Counted from the first letter of the stretch, positions 1 to 6,572 are shown. The stretch is 8,685 bases of DNA from an uncultured Clostridia bacterium (GCA_947384015.1 CANDFN010000040.1:1-8685), one strand, 5' to 3'. Notes: generated by a model not told the origin, from the sequence alone. Numbers and translations are program-made.

Positions 1-54
1 GGACCGCCCGAACCACACCGCGGTCAGGGATTATAAACCAAAATTCAACAGGAT
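1..54. other. GC-rich junction sequence that breaks the trigger factor gene
   Basis: Bases 1-30 are 22/30 G+C, in sharp contrast to the AT-rich DNA that follows. The trigger factor reading frame stops matching its family at about base 54 and ends at a TAA inside this stretch. A 6-bp inverted repeat (GACCGC at 2-7, GCGGTC at 20-25) could form a hairpin. It may be the edge of an inserted element, a rearrangement breakpoint, or a chimeric contig end. The sequence alone cannot decide. Confidence 0.5.
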
Positions 55-423
55 ACCCTTATATTTAGCAAGTGTAAATTCTGCAAGGCAAGTGATTGTT
101 AAAACAATGGTTAAGCCTTTGTCGTCCATACTTTTTATATCTAATTTTGGCGCGTCTATAGGTTTAATATCTTCATGTTCTTTTAAAACTTGAGTATAAG
201 CCTTGTAATAAACATCGTCCAACGCTTCGTTTAAAAAGGCACCTTTACCGTAATTTTTTTCTATTACATTACGAGGGGCATGACCTTTTCTAAAGCCAGG
301 TATAGTATATTTACCTTTGTTTTTTTCGTAAGCAGAGTTTAGTGTGCTTTCCCATTCTTTTGAATCTACACTAACTTCTACTTCATAAATTCCGTTTTCT
401 TTTTTGTTTACTTTGTATTGCAT
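31..423 (-). CDS. tig: Trigger factor, N-terminal ribosome-binding domain only (truncated)
   Basis: Trigger factor is the ribosome-bound chaperone and prolyl isomerase that meets nascent chains at the exit tunnel. Residues 1-124 match its N-terminal domain, including the ribosome-docking signature GFRKGHAP at 43-50 and the helix around NEALDDVYYKAY. Family members are about 430 residues, with a PPIase domain and a C-terminal chaperone domain; both are missing here. After YKGI (121-124) the sequence becomes LLNFGL and stops, exactly where a GC-rich stretch begins, so the gene is broken or the contig is chimeric there. The start is well set: AAGGAGA lies 6 bases before the ATG and a good promoter lies at 447-475. 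If the break is real, the product would be a ribosome-binding domain without its isomerase and chaperone parts. Confidence 0.85.
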   Translation of the reverse strand: MQYKVNKKENGIYEVEVSVDSKEWESTLNSAYEKNKGKYTIPGFRKGHAPRNVIEKNYGKGAFLNEALDDVYYKAYTQVLKEHEDIKPIDAPKLDIKSMDDKGLTIVLTITCLAEFTLAKYKGILLNFGL

Positions 424-446
424 AAATAATCTCCTTAAACCTTGTT

Positions 447-475
447 ATTGTATCATAAATAAAAAATAAAATCAA
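447..475 (-). promoter_or_regulatory. Promoter of trigger factor gene
   Basis: On the minus strand TTGATT (470-475) and TACAAT (447-452) are separated by 17 bases, with an extended -10 TG just upstream of the -10 box. Transcription would start near 440. The -35 box overlaps the last codons of the upstream 135-aa gene, so trigger factor has its own promoter rather than depending on that gene. Confidence 0.7.
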
Positions 476-879
476 CTAAATAGTATCAAAAAGCCCATCA
501 GCACAAAAAATGCTGACATGATATAAAACATTATTCTTGAACGATTTTTTTGTCGTTCTTCCTTTTTACGATGTTTACAAAGATACGCATTTTCTAAACT
601 TAACTGATTTATATATTCTAGTTCTTCTTCATCTTGCGTGCCTTCAAGAGAATCCAACTCGTTATTAGATTCTTCTATCTGTTTATCTATATCGTTAAGT
701 TTTTTATCTGCCCTAATTGTGCTATACAATGCAAAAAACACTAAAGCCACAGCAAAAAAACAAAAACCAAAGCAAATACTAACTTTATTTTTATGTGACA
801 ATATAATAAACAATATTCCTATAAAGAAACTCACCAATGATATGGTGAGTTTAAGATTGAAATTAAATTTCTTTTTCAT
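472..879 (-). CDS. Small membrane protein with a central coiled coil (135 aa, unknown function)
   Basis: I do not recognise a family. The protein has two hydrophobic segments near the N-terminus (about 10-28 and 33-53). A charged stretch rich in Glu, Asp, Asn and Lys follows (about 55-110) and looks like a helical or coiled-coil linker. A last hydrophobic segment lies at about 115-134. The charged loop would sit on one face of the membrane between segments two and three. The ATG at 879 is the only Met before residue 118. Its Shine-Dalgarno is poor (AAAGG almost touching the ATG), which suggests translational coupling to the 91-aa gene that ends 20 bases upstream. The two genes probably share the promoter at 1196-1224. 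Its function cannot be inferred from the neighbours. Confidence 0.7.
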   Translation of the reverse strand: MKKKFNFNLKLTISLVSFFIGILFIILSHKNKVSICFGFCFFAVALVFFALYSTIRADKKLNDIDKQIEESNNELDSLEGTQDEEELEYINQLSLENAYLCKHRKKEERQKNRSRIMFYIMSAFFVLMGFLILFS

Positions 880-899
880 ACCTTTAGTTACCTAATATT

Positions 900-1175
900 T
901 TACTTAAAACTAAAACCTAAAACCAAGAAAACTACAATTACAACTACGAAGATTACATAAGCAATCATCCAGCCAATTTGTTTTCTGCTTTTAGCGTAAT
1001 AGAAAGCAAACACTGCGGTAATAGCATAAGCAATAATTTGAGCAATCAATTCCATAGCTCTAACAACATTGTCTAAGCCACCAATCCAACCGAAAACTCT
1101 AGCTAAAATTAAAGCTACAGCAACGAAAGCGATTGCAATATATGATAAAAAGTTTACCACTGATTTACCTTTCAT
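900..1175 (-). CDS. Small three-helix membrane protein (91 aa, unknown function)
   Basis: No family is recognised. The protein is almost entirely hydrophobic, with three likely transmembrane helices at about 8-27, 38-60 and 67-88. They are joined by short polar turns (one containing KSRKQ at about 62-66), and the N-terminus is short and positively charged. There is no signal-peptide cleavage pattern. The start is firm: AAAGGAGGA ends 7 bases before the ATG, one of the best ribosome binding sites in the window, and an extended -10 promoter sits directly upstream. This suggests good expression. It is the first gene of a probable two-gene unit with the coiled-coil membrane protein 20 bases downstream. 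Confidence 0.75.
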   Translation of the reverse strand: MKGKSVVNFLSYIAIAFVAVALILARVFGWIGGLDNVVRAMELIAQIIAYAITAVFAFYYAKSRKQIGWMIAYVIFVVVIVVFLVLGFSFK

Positions 1176-1195
1176 TTTTCAATCCTCCTTTAATT

Positions 1196-1224
1196 AGTAT
1201 ATCACAAAAAGTGAACGAATACAA
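1196..1224 (-). promoter_or_regulatory. Promoter for the two small membrane genes
   Basis: TTGTAT (1219-1224) and TATACT (1196-1201) on the minus strand are 17 bases apart, with an extended -10 TG one base before the -10 box. The predicted start near 1189 leaves a leader of only about 14 bases, which just includes the Shine-Dalgarno site. Confidence 0.65.
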
Positions 1225-1252
1225 TTAAAATTGCAAAAGATTTTTAATTTTT

Positions 1253-1282
1253 AAAAAAGATTGGTTAAACCCAACCTTTTTT
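1253..1282 (-). terminator. Intrinsic terminator after the 186-aa gene
   Basis: On the minus strand AAAAAAGGTTGG and CCAATCTTTTTT form a 12-bp stem (one G-T pair) around the loop GTTTAA, ending in six T. It lies 9 bases past the stop codon at 1292. The symmetric A and T runs mean it could work in both directions. Confidence 0.85.
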
Positions 1283-1291
1283 ATTAACGCT

Positions 1292-1852
1292 TTATGGATT
1301 AACAACACCCTCTATTGATACTGCTAACTGCTCTGCGTAATTTAATAATTCGTTTAAAGTGTTAAATTCTTTTATATCATTTTCTTTATCGCTTAATGTT
1401 AATTGCCAAATTACTTTGCCGTCCTTATTAATTTTTGTTATATATGCACCATAAAAGAATAACCCAGACCTACTACCTTTACCTTCAAACTTAGATACAA
1501 CTTGCAAATTGTAAACATCTAATGCCATCACGCTCATATTTAAAACTTTGTAGAAATTTTCAATATTCTTTTGTAACATTTCAAAATGGCTATCTATTAA
1601 GAAGGAATGGATTTCCCTACCTTGCTGATCGTAAATATAAACAGTTGCAGATAAACTTTTTAACAGTTTAGCATCAACCTCACCCTTAATCTCTTTCTGC
1701 ACAGAATGAACTAAAATTTTATAACTAGCTGCTTTTGATATCCTGTCTTTTACGTCCTTAGCAGTAATGCAATGCCCATCATCAAAAACAATAACTCCAT
1801 GGTCTTTTAAAAGTTTATTTAAAATTTTAATATTTAAAACTTCCTCTCTCAT
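1292..1852 (-). CDS. Conserved-looking protein of unknown function (186 aa)
   Basis: I do not recognise this protein. It has no signal peptide and no transmembrane helix, so it is probably cytoplasmic. It reads as an alpha/beta protein: a mixed N-terminal part (1-50), strands such as ATVYIYDQQGREIHSFLI (69-86), and a C-terminal half with IWQLTLSDKENDI (148-160) followed by a helix. The turns DQQGRE and NKDGKV between strands suggest beta hairpins of a sheet-based fold. The start is supported by CGGAG 5 bases before the ATG. The gene stands alone, with a promoter at 1868-1896 and a strong terminator at 1253-1282. No catalytic motif stands out. Confidence 0.7.
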   Translation of the reverse strand: MREEVLNIKILNKLLKDHGVIVFDDGHCITAKDVKDRISKAASYKILVHSVQKEIKGEVDAKLLKSLSATVYIYDQQGREIHSFLIDSHFEMLQKNIENFYKVLNMSVMALDVYNLQVVSKFEGKGSRSGLFFYGAYITKINKDGKVIWQLTLSDKENDIKEFNTLNELLNYAEQLAVSIEGVVNP

Positions 1853-1867
1853 ATTTTCTCCGTAAAC

Positions 1868-1896
1868 ATCTTAACACAAAACTAACAAAAATGCAA
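1868..1896 (-). promoter_or_regulatory. Promoter of the 186-aa gene
   Basis: TTGCAT (1891-1896) and TAAGAT (1868-1873) on the minus strand are separated by 17 bases, with TG one base upstream of the -10 box. The predicted start is near 1861, giving a leader of about 9 bases that contains the start of the CGGAG ribosome binding site. Confidence 0.55.
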
Positions 1897-1916
1897 TAGG
1901 TTATTTTACTTAAGTT

Positions 1917-2468
1917 TTAAAATTTTGTTATATAATTATAAAGCACATTAACCCATTCTGTGCGAGGATGAAATAGACCTTGTTCTACCATACTTTTAAT
2001 TTCAAAAGCGGTGGCGTAGCGTATTTCTTCAACCTCTTCACTTTGCATGTTAAATTTCTCTATTGGAATATTTGCGTTATAAATGAAAAAATCATAAAAT
2101 TGATTTTCTTTAAATTTATCTGAAATAGAAAGATTGTTTCTAAAACTTGTCATAAACCTAAAGTCTTTAATTAAAACGCCTTTTGGCAACATTGTGCCAA
2201 TTTCTTCCATAACCTCGCTTGCAGCACAAGAAACACTATCATGACCAAAAGGAACATGCCCTGCGACAGATAAATCCCACAAACCTGGGAATTTTTCTTT
2301 TTTCTGGCTACGTTTTTGAATTAAAATTTTGTTTTCATCATTAACAAGTGCAACAATAATTGCCCTATGCCACAAACCCTTTTCATGCACCTCTTGCCTA
2401 GTTGCTGGGCGCCCTGTGCCCACGCCGTTTTCGTTAAGCACCTCTAACATTTCTATACTTGATGCCAT
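1917..2468 (-). CDS. Nudix hydrolase, IDI/YfcD-like group
   Basis: Nudix enzymes hydrolyse nucleoside diphosphates linked to another group, using a metal-binding helix. Counting from the ATG at 2468 (183 aa), the N-terminal pattern GTGRPATRQEVHEKGLWHRA (17-36), KILIQKRSQ and FPGLWDLSVAGHV are typical of the IDI/YfcD-like subgroup. The Nudix box is at 70-92: G70, E85, E88, E89 and G91 are kept, but the first Glu is His76 and the usual Arg of REUXEE is Ser84. The metal-binding EE core is present, so activity is plausible with an unknown substrate. An in-frame ATG at 2483 would add MCGEI. I chose 2468 because GGTGA (2473-2477) lies just before it, while the upstream ATG has no Shine-Dalgarno. 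The predicted transcription start falls on the upstream ATG itself, so a leaderless longer form is possible. Confidence 0.85.
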   Translation of the reverse strand: MASSIEMLEVLNENGVGTGRPATRQEVHEKGLWHRAIIVALVNDENKILIQKRSQKKEKFPGLWDLSVAGHVPFGHDSVSCAASEVMEEIGTMLPKGVLIKDFRFMTSFRNNLSISDKFKENQFYDFFIYNANIPIEKFNMQSEEVEEIRYATAFEIKSMVEQGLFHPRTEWVNVLYNYITKF

Positions 2469-2472
2469 AATT

Positions 2473-2477
2473 TCACC
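2473..2477 (-). promoter_or_regulatory. Shine-Dalgarno site that decides the Nudix start
   Basis: GGTGA lies 4 bases before the ATG at 2468 on the minus strand. It falls inside the reading frame that would follow from the alternative ATG at 2483. Spacing is slightly short, so the choice of start is likely but not certain. Confidence 0.5.
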
Positions 2478-2489
2478 ACACATAATTTT

Positions 2490-2518
2490 ATTTTAACTAA
2501 AACTTTTGTAAAACGCAA
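2490..2518 (-). promoter_or_regulatory. Promoter of the Nudix gene
   Basis: TTGCGT (2513-2518) and TAAAAT (2490-2495) on the minus strand are 17 bases apart. The predicted transcription start is about 2483, the first base of the upstream in-frame ATG. Confidence 0.6.
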
Positions 2519-2530
2519 TAATTTTTAAAT

Positions 2531-2550
2531 AAAACAATTTTTTATTGTCC
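2531..2550 (-). terminator. Weak AT-rich hairpin, possible terminator after PH-domain gene
   Basis: On the minus strand ACAAT and ATTGT (5 bp) flank AAAAA and are followed by TTT and further A/T. It lies about 13 bases after the stop of the PH-domain gene. The stem is short and GC-poor, so this is a weak call. Confidence 0.3.
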
Positions 2551-2560
2551 GTTTCTTCTA

Positions 2561-3220
2561 TTATAAATTATCTAAATCATCACTGCCGCGGTATTTTGTG
2601 CGAAAACCATGATTTTCTTTTGGACGCAAATCATTAGGGAAAATGATATCCGTTTTGATGTCGTGAACTATCTTTTGAAGTTTTTGCAAAATGAAGTAAG
2701 GGTTTGGTATATCCCACAACACCTCGGATTGACGTTCAGCAGAAATGTAAATGTCGCCTACTTTAAACATTCTATCAATAATGCCTACACGCAAATTTAC
2801 ACCTTTAATATCACTGTAATAAATGTTTACAAAATCTATTCCAACCACACCACTACGCAAAATTATGCGTTTTTCTGTAAACACATATTCAATATTCTTC
2901 CAGCCCGCAACAGCCCTAACTATACCACCAATCCACATCCAAACAGGAAATAAATGCACAGCAAAAAACGGAACTATTATAAACCAAATATAACCGGGCA
3001 TACTACTTGCATTAAAAAGCATTGCACCGATAAAGAACCCGTCAAACAAAAGCCAGATTATAGCTATTGGCAACATCCTCAATGTGGAGTTAAATATATA
3101 TGCACTCTTTTTTGGTTTTAACCTTAGTAGCACACTTTCGTCTACATCTAAAATATCTTCTATGGCATTTGCTTGCATTCCCTCTGTCATTTTAAAATAA
3201 TTTTCATCTACTGATTTCAT
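2561..3220 (-). CDS. Membrane protein with bacterial PH domain (YdbS/DUF304-like)
   Basis: Two transmembrane segments lie at about 47-69 and 77-101. They are followed by a bacterial pleckstrin-homology domain (bPH2, the YdbS/YdbT type) at about 105-186. The domain shows the usual run YVFTEKRIILRSGVVG, then IYYSDIKGVNLRVG, then GDIYI. This layout, a membrane hairpin followed by a cytoplasmic PH-like beta barrel, is typical of the family, whose biochemical role is mostly unknown. The N-terminal 40 residues (acidic, containing DILDVDESVLLRLKPKK) also fit the family. A hydrophilic tail (about 190-219) ends with an acidic SDDLDNL. AAGGAG lies 6 bases before the ATG. The gene sits 25 bases after the 167-aa membrane gene, so the two are probably co-transcribed with the methyltransferase further upstream. 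Confidence 0.8.
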   Translation of the reverse strand: MKSVDENYFKMTEGMQANAIEDILDVDESVLLRLKPKKSAYIFNSTLRMLPIAIIWLLFDGFFIGAMLFNASSMPGYIWFIIVPFFAVHLFPVWMWIGGIVRAVAGWKNIEYVFTEKRIILRSGVVGIDFVNIYYSDIKGVNLRVGIIDRMFKVGDIYISAERQSEVLWDIPNPYFILQKLQKIVHDIKTDIIFPNDLRPKENHGFRTKYRGSDDLDNL

Positions 3221-3245
3221 TGTTACTCCTTAATGTATTATTAAA

Positions 3246-3749
3246 TTATTCTTTTAAAACTTTTTCAAACTCATTTAAACCTGCCATTGCATTAAATAAA
3301 AGAATTTTACCCTTTGTTGTTTGTATTGTCATATTACGAACTCTTTTATATTGCAACACGTCTTTATAATAATATATTTTTTTACTAAATAATCGTTTTA
3401 CTACAAAAAATTCTTCATCATATTCAACACTACGGAACATCCACATATAAAAGATATCCATTACAATTGAAAACACTCCTAAACAAATTGCTATATATTT
3501 GTAGTTAAATTCTAACCATTTTGAAATTATTGGAAATGAAACATACAAAATTGCACAAACATTTATAATTATTAAACAAATTAAGATACTAGTTTTAAAA
3601 TATTTATCAAAGTTAACACGCTTTAGTAAAATTGAGGACTGTTCACGTTCTTTTGTTTTTTTTACTATTTTGGGGACTATGCTTGCAACAATTATAGAAA
3701 TTATTAATGGTATTAATATCAAATTAAATACAATGTATATATTATCCAT
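3246..3749 (-). CDS. Membrane protein with a possible C-terminal PH-like domain (167 aa)
   Basis: Three hydrophobic helices lie at about 4-25, 51-75 and 82-104, with a basic loop (KKTKEREQ) after the first. The C-terminal 60 residues alternate short strands: SVEYDEEFFVVKRLFSKK, then KIYYYKDVLQYKRV, then MTIQTTKGKILL, ending in a short helix (NEFEKVL). That order resembles small bacterial PH-like domains that follow membrane helices, as in the neighbouring 219-aa protein. The match is by pattern only and I cannot name a family. GAGGG lies 7 bases before the ATG. The gene starts 30 bases after the methyltransferase stop and ends 25 bases before the PH-domain gene. No terminator interrupts the three, so a three-gene operon is likely. 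Confidence 0.65.
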   Translation of the reverse strand: MDNIYIVFNLILIPLIISIIVASIVPKIVKKTKEREQSSILLKRVNFDKYFKTSILICLIIINVCAILYVSFPIISKWLEFNYKYIAICLGVFSIVMDIFYMWMFRSVEYDEEFFVVKRLFSKKIYYYKDVLQYKRVRNMTIQTTKGKILLFNAMAGLNEFEKVLKE

Positions 3750-3779
3750 TTATTACCCTCAATTATATTCTACCATATT

Positions 3780-4577
3780 TTATAACTTTTTGCAAATATA
3801 TAGCATGTGGAAGGACAAGCCTTGCATTTCTGTCTTTTCACATGTGGCAAGATGATAATCTGTAAACAGTTTAAAATCTTCATCGTCCATGCTAAAACTT
3901 TTTCTATCTTCCATGCTGTCCATAATACTATCGGCAGAAACCATATGCAAACTTTCACATGCTTTGTTTTTAAATAGTTGCTTAAAGCCGTCTATCTCGT
4001 AAGCCGTAAAGCCTTGCGAAGGTTTGTGTAACACTTTATAATCTTTACCAAAATTTTCTTTAAAAGCTTGTTTAATATTACCTTCCATGCCCCAACCAAA
4101 AATCATAGACGCTATTGGCAAAAAGGCGAACATAACAACCGCACCAGTTTTTGCAACACGTAAAGCTTCGTCAATCGCTTGGTGTTGATCCTTATTAGAA
4201 TACAAGTGATACATTGGCCCAAGCACCAAAACAATATCGTAACTATTATCTTTAAAACGAGATAAGTTTAGTGCATCGCCCTGATAAGCCTTTATATTTT
4301 TAATACCCTTCGCGTTTTTCTTTAAAACTTTAAGGTTACTTTCTACAAGTTCTACCGCAGTTACATTATAACCACGCTTTGCAAGCTCGCACGAATATTT
4401 ACCAGTGCCTGCGCCAACCTCTAAAATTTTTGCATTAGGTTTTAAATATTTTTCTATATAATGCATTGTTGTAATATATTCTAATTGACCATGCCTAGTT
4501 CTAGTTAACCTGCTATCTTCATCATAATTGTTATATATACTTTCTACAATCTTTTTACTTTTGTTTATATATTTCAT
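3780..4577 (-). CDS. Class I SAM-dependent methyltransferase
   Basis: The fold is recognisable from its motifs. Motif I is LEVGAGTGK at 52-60. The acidic residue at the end of strand 2 is E76 in VTAVEL, which would hold the ribose of S-adenosylmethionine. D101 is in GDALNL (motif II), and YDIVLVLGPMYHLY at 113-126 is the strand-4 region, where PMYHL is characteristic of a small-molecule methyltransferase group common in Bacillota. The N-terminal part (DSRLTRTRHGQLEYITT, 21-37) and the C-terminal DYHLATCE and LLYICKK-like ending also fit that group. The substrate is unknown. At 265 aa it is full length. GAGGT lies 4 bases before the ATG, and an extended -10 promoter sits just upstream. It is the probable first gene of an operon with two membrane genes, with no obvious functional link. 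Confidence 0.88.
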   Translation of the reverse strand: MKYINKSKKIVESIYNNYDEDSRLTRTRHGQLEYITTMHYIEKYLKPNAKILEVGAGTGKYSCELAKRGYNVTAVELVESNLKVLKKNAKGIKNIKAYQGDALNLSRFKDNSYDIVLVLGPMYHLYSNKDQHQAIDEALRVAKTGAVVMFAFLPIASMIFGWGMEGNIKQAFKENFGKDYKVLHKPSQGFTAYEIDGFKQLFKNKACESLHMVSADSIMDSMEDRKSFSMDDEDFKLFTDYHLATCEKTEMQGLSFHMLYICKKL

Positions 4578-4592
4578 TTATACCTCTTTTTA

Positions 4593-4601
4593 ATTATAGC
4601 A
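4593..4601 (-). promoter_or_regulatory. Extended -10 promoter of the methyltransferase operon
   Basis: On the minus strand TGCTATAAT is a perfect extended -10 element (-10 at 4593-4598). The hexamer 17 bases upstream (ATACAA) is a poor -35, which is common for extended -10 promoters. The predicted start is near 4586. Confidence 0.65.
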
Positions 4602-4629
4602 CAAAATAAAAAATGTTGTATTGCCAATA

Positions 4630-4662
4630 AAAAATATTTAGCAAAATGCACTAAATATTTTT
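4630..4662 (-). terminator. Terminator after the HipA-type module
   Basis: A perfect 12-bp inverted repeat (AAAAATATTTAG and its complement) surrounds a 9-base loop and ends in six T on the minus strand, 9 bases past the stop of the 107-aa gene. It is AT-rich but long. It separates the kinase module from the methyltransferase operon. Confidence 0.75.
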
Positions 4663-4670
4663 GTTTTAAA

Positions 4671-4994
4671 TTATTTAACCATATAATGAAAAGTGTTTTT
4701 TGTTTGTGGTAAAGTGGCATATCTACATAAAATATCAAAGTAGGTATCAACCTGTAAATTAATGTTTAGTTTGGTTGCCATAGCCACATTATTTATTAAA
4801 ACATCTACAAATTTTCCAAAAAAATGTGGAATTTGTTTAAATTTTTGTTTATCTATTGCAATTAAAGGGAAATCTATATAACCATATTGTTTGTTAAATT
4901 CTGCAAGGTCTGGCAAAGATTGATAACCATACATTTTACCATTAAATGTAAGTTTCCCTATTTGTAAATTTTTGTAACATAATATTAGTTCCAT
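4671..4994 (-). CDS. Small protein resembling the HipA N-terminal subdomain (107 aa)
   Basis: The layout resembles the N-terminal subdomain of HipA kinases, which in HipBST-type systems is encoded as a separate small protein (HipS). An opening hairpin (LILCYKNLQIGKLTF, 3-17) is followed by FPLIAIDKQKF (42-52), then IPHFFGKFVDVL (55-66), which resembles the PFF..LLPEG turn of HipA. A helical segment with TKLNINLQVDTYFDILCRYA (74-93) completes it. The match is by pattern, and the LLPEG residues themselves are not kept. A very strong ribosome binding site (GGGGAGA) lies 4 bases before the ATG. The gene begins 12 bases after the kinase stop, so it is co-transcribed and probably made in equal or greater amount. 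A role as partner or inhibitor of the kinase is inference. Confidence 0.5.
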   Translation of the reverse strand: MELILCYKNLQIGKLTFNGKMYGYQSLPDLAEFNKQYGYIDFPLIAIDKQKFKQIPHFFGKFVDVLINNVAMATKLNINLQVDTYFDILCRYATLPQTKNTFHYMVK

Positions 4995-5006
4995 AATCTC
5001 TCCCCT

Positions 5007-6566
5007 TTATTTTTTTAATTCCACACCTGCATCTTGTAAGGCTTCAATATCTGCCCTTGATAATTTTTTATTAGTGTAAGAATTAACCCTTTTAATATAT
5101 TTTTTTAGTATCTTCTTTGTTGCTTTTACTTCTGCTTGCTCTTGTTTTGTTAAAGGGTTTGCTGATGTTTCCATTTGATTACACCAATCTCTAAGTTCAA
5201 CATAATATTTATAGTTATTAGTAATGCGGTAAACTGCAAGATAATTTAACCTACTACGTGTGTCTTTTTCCAACCTCTCACAAAAGTTTCTATCATCAAA
5301 TAATATAAAGTTTCGCTCGTCCCTGTCATTGAAAGAAACTGGAGTGTTGTTTGCAAAGGTTGAAAGAATAATTCTTCCAAATTCTCTTTTGCGGGCATTT
5401 ACCTGTTGCTTTGCATTATTTAACTCTTTTTTATCAATTGCTTTTGCAACTTGCAAACATTCCTCATACCACGGCCATTTACGGAACCAACCCACTGTTT
5501 CCGTGTAAAAGTTTTTATAGCTATATTCCCAATTTTCATCGCTAAAATAACTATTCATGTTAATTTTCAGTCCCCATTTCAAGTCGTTTTTATCTTCGTC
5601 TAATTCTGCCTTATGCCTTTGCATAACAATATATACAGCCTCTATTGGGATAAATTCTTCTTTTTCTTCTCTATGTTTACAAAATTCAATTTGCTTTTTT
5701 ACTTCGCCTTGAATATTTGCTACAATCATTTGATAAACAGCTTCTTCTTCATACAATTTATCTACGCCATAAATTGCATTAAATTCTTGCATTAAAGAAT
5801 TAAAATTTTCATCACTGAATAGGGTTTCAAAAAGGTTTAACATATCTAAATATTCAGTATTTAAAAGTTTCTGTTCTTCAACACCCCACACCCTGCTTCC
5901 GTTAGGACTATATTTATAAAACCTACCAGTTTTACGCAAAAATGCATTTGCATTATCGTAAAGAGGAGCAAGTTTTAGCTCTTTTTTATCACCCTCACCT
6001 GTTATAATAAAAGCAATATTATTACTATGTCTATCTGCCTGACTTGTTAAATAATCAAAACACGCTCTTTTATTTAGAAGTTCTGTAATTTGTTTAACAT
6101 CTAAACTTACACCTTCCATATTTTCTGTGCGTTGCTTTAGTCTTTCTATTATATCAGTTACTGGAGTTGCTGACGCATCCCCATAAGTAATGCCTCCACC
6201 AAAATTTGAATAAGTAATATGTTCACCAAAGTCTGCAGAAACCACACCTATAGCTTTTCTTTTATGGTCTATTAGCAATTTGCTATCAATACAATCAATT
6301 CCGCACTTTTTTGCCAAAAAAGAAACAAACAGTTCTACAAAAACCTCATATAAATTGCTATAACATCTAAGTGTTGGATACTTTACAAAATACCTTATTC
6401 CATCAACCGTAATAAATTTACTAGGAGTAACCCCTGTTTGAGAAGAAAACTCTTCTTTAGGGTCTGCAAAAACTTCTATAACTCCTGGTAAGTTAGAAAA
6501 TTGAGAGCCATCTATGCTTTGATATATTAAATCTTCTTTATCATCATATAATGAATATCTTGACAT
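5007..6566 (-). CDS. HipA-type Ser/Thr kinase with long C-terminal extension
   Basis: HipA-family proteins are kinase-fold toxins or regulators; known members phosphorylate aminoacyl-tRNA synthetases. In this 519-aa protein the core runs from about 40 to 300. It has a Gly-containing loop TGVTPSK (44-50), K62 in YFVK as the likely ATP lysine, and E74 in NLYEVF. The catalytic loop is DRHSNN with D178 and N183, and D204 N205 in APLYDN are the metal-binding site. All expected catalytic residues are present, so an active kinase is likely. Two parts differ from E. coli HipA: there is no N-terminal subdomain of about 100 residues, and residues about 330-519 form a charged, mostly helical extension I do not recognise. 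No HTH antitoxin gene (hipB) is adjacent. The small gene 12 bases downstream may supply the missing N-subdomain. M1 is the only Met before residue 150, has no Shine-Dalgarno, and lies at the predicted transcription start. Confidence 0.8.
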   Translation of the reverse strand: MSRYSLYDDKEDLIYQSIDGSQFSNLPGVIEVFADPKEEFSSQTGVTPSKFITVDGIRYFVKYPTLRCYSNLYEVFVELFVSFLAKKCGIDCIDSKLLIDHKRKAIGVVSADFGEHITYSNFGGGITYGDASATPVTDIIERLKQRTENMEGVSLDVKQITELLNKRACFDYLTSQADRHSNNIAFIITGEGDKKELKLAPLYDNANAFLRKTGRFYKYSPNGSRVWGVEEQKLLNTEYLDMLNLFETLFSDENFNSLMQEFNAIYGVDKLYEEEAVYQMIVANIQGEVKKQIEFCKHREEKEEFIPIEAVYIVMQRHKAELDEDKNDLKWGLKINMNSYFSDENWEYSYKNFYTETVGWFRKWPWYEECLQVAKAIDKKELNNAKQQVNARKREFGRIILSTFANNTPVSFNDRDERNFILFDDRNFCERLEKDTRSRLNYLAVYRITNNYKYYVELRDWCNQMETSANPLTKQEQAEVKATKKILKKYIKRVNSYTNKKLSRADIEALQDAGVELKK

Positions 6567-6572
6567 ACTAAT

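Noticed and set aside
638..895. Plus-strand 85-codon frame opposite the 135-aa membrane gene
   Set aside because: There is no ribosome binding site, and the opposite strand has a better gene in a consistent operon context.
2609..2953. Plus-strand 114-codon frame inside the PH-domain gene
   Set aside because: It is a shadow of a gene with clear domain and ribosome binding site on the other strand.
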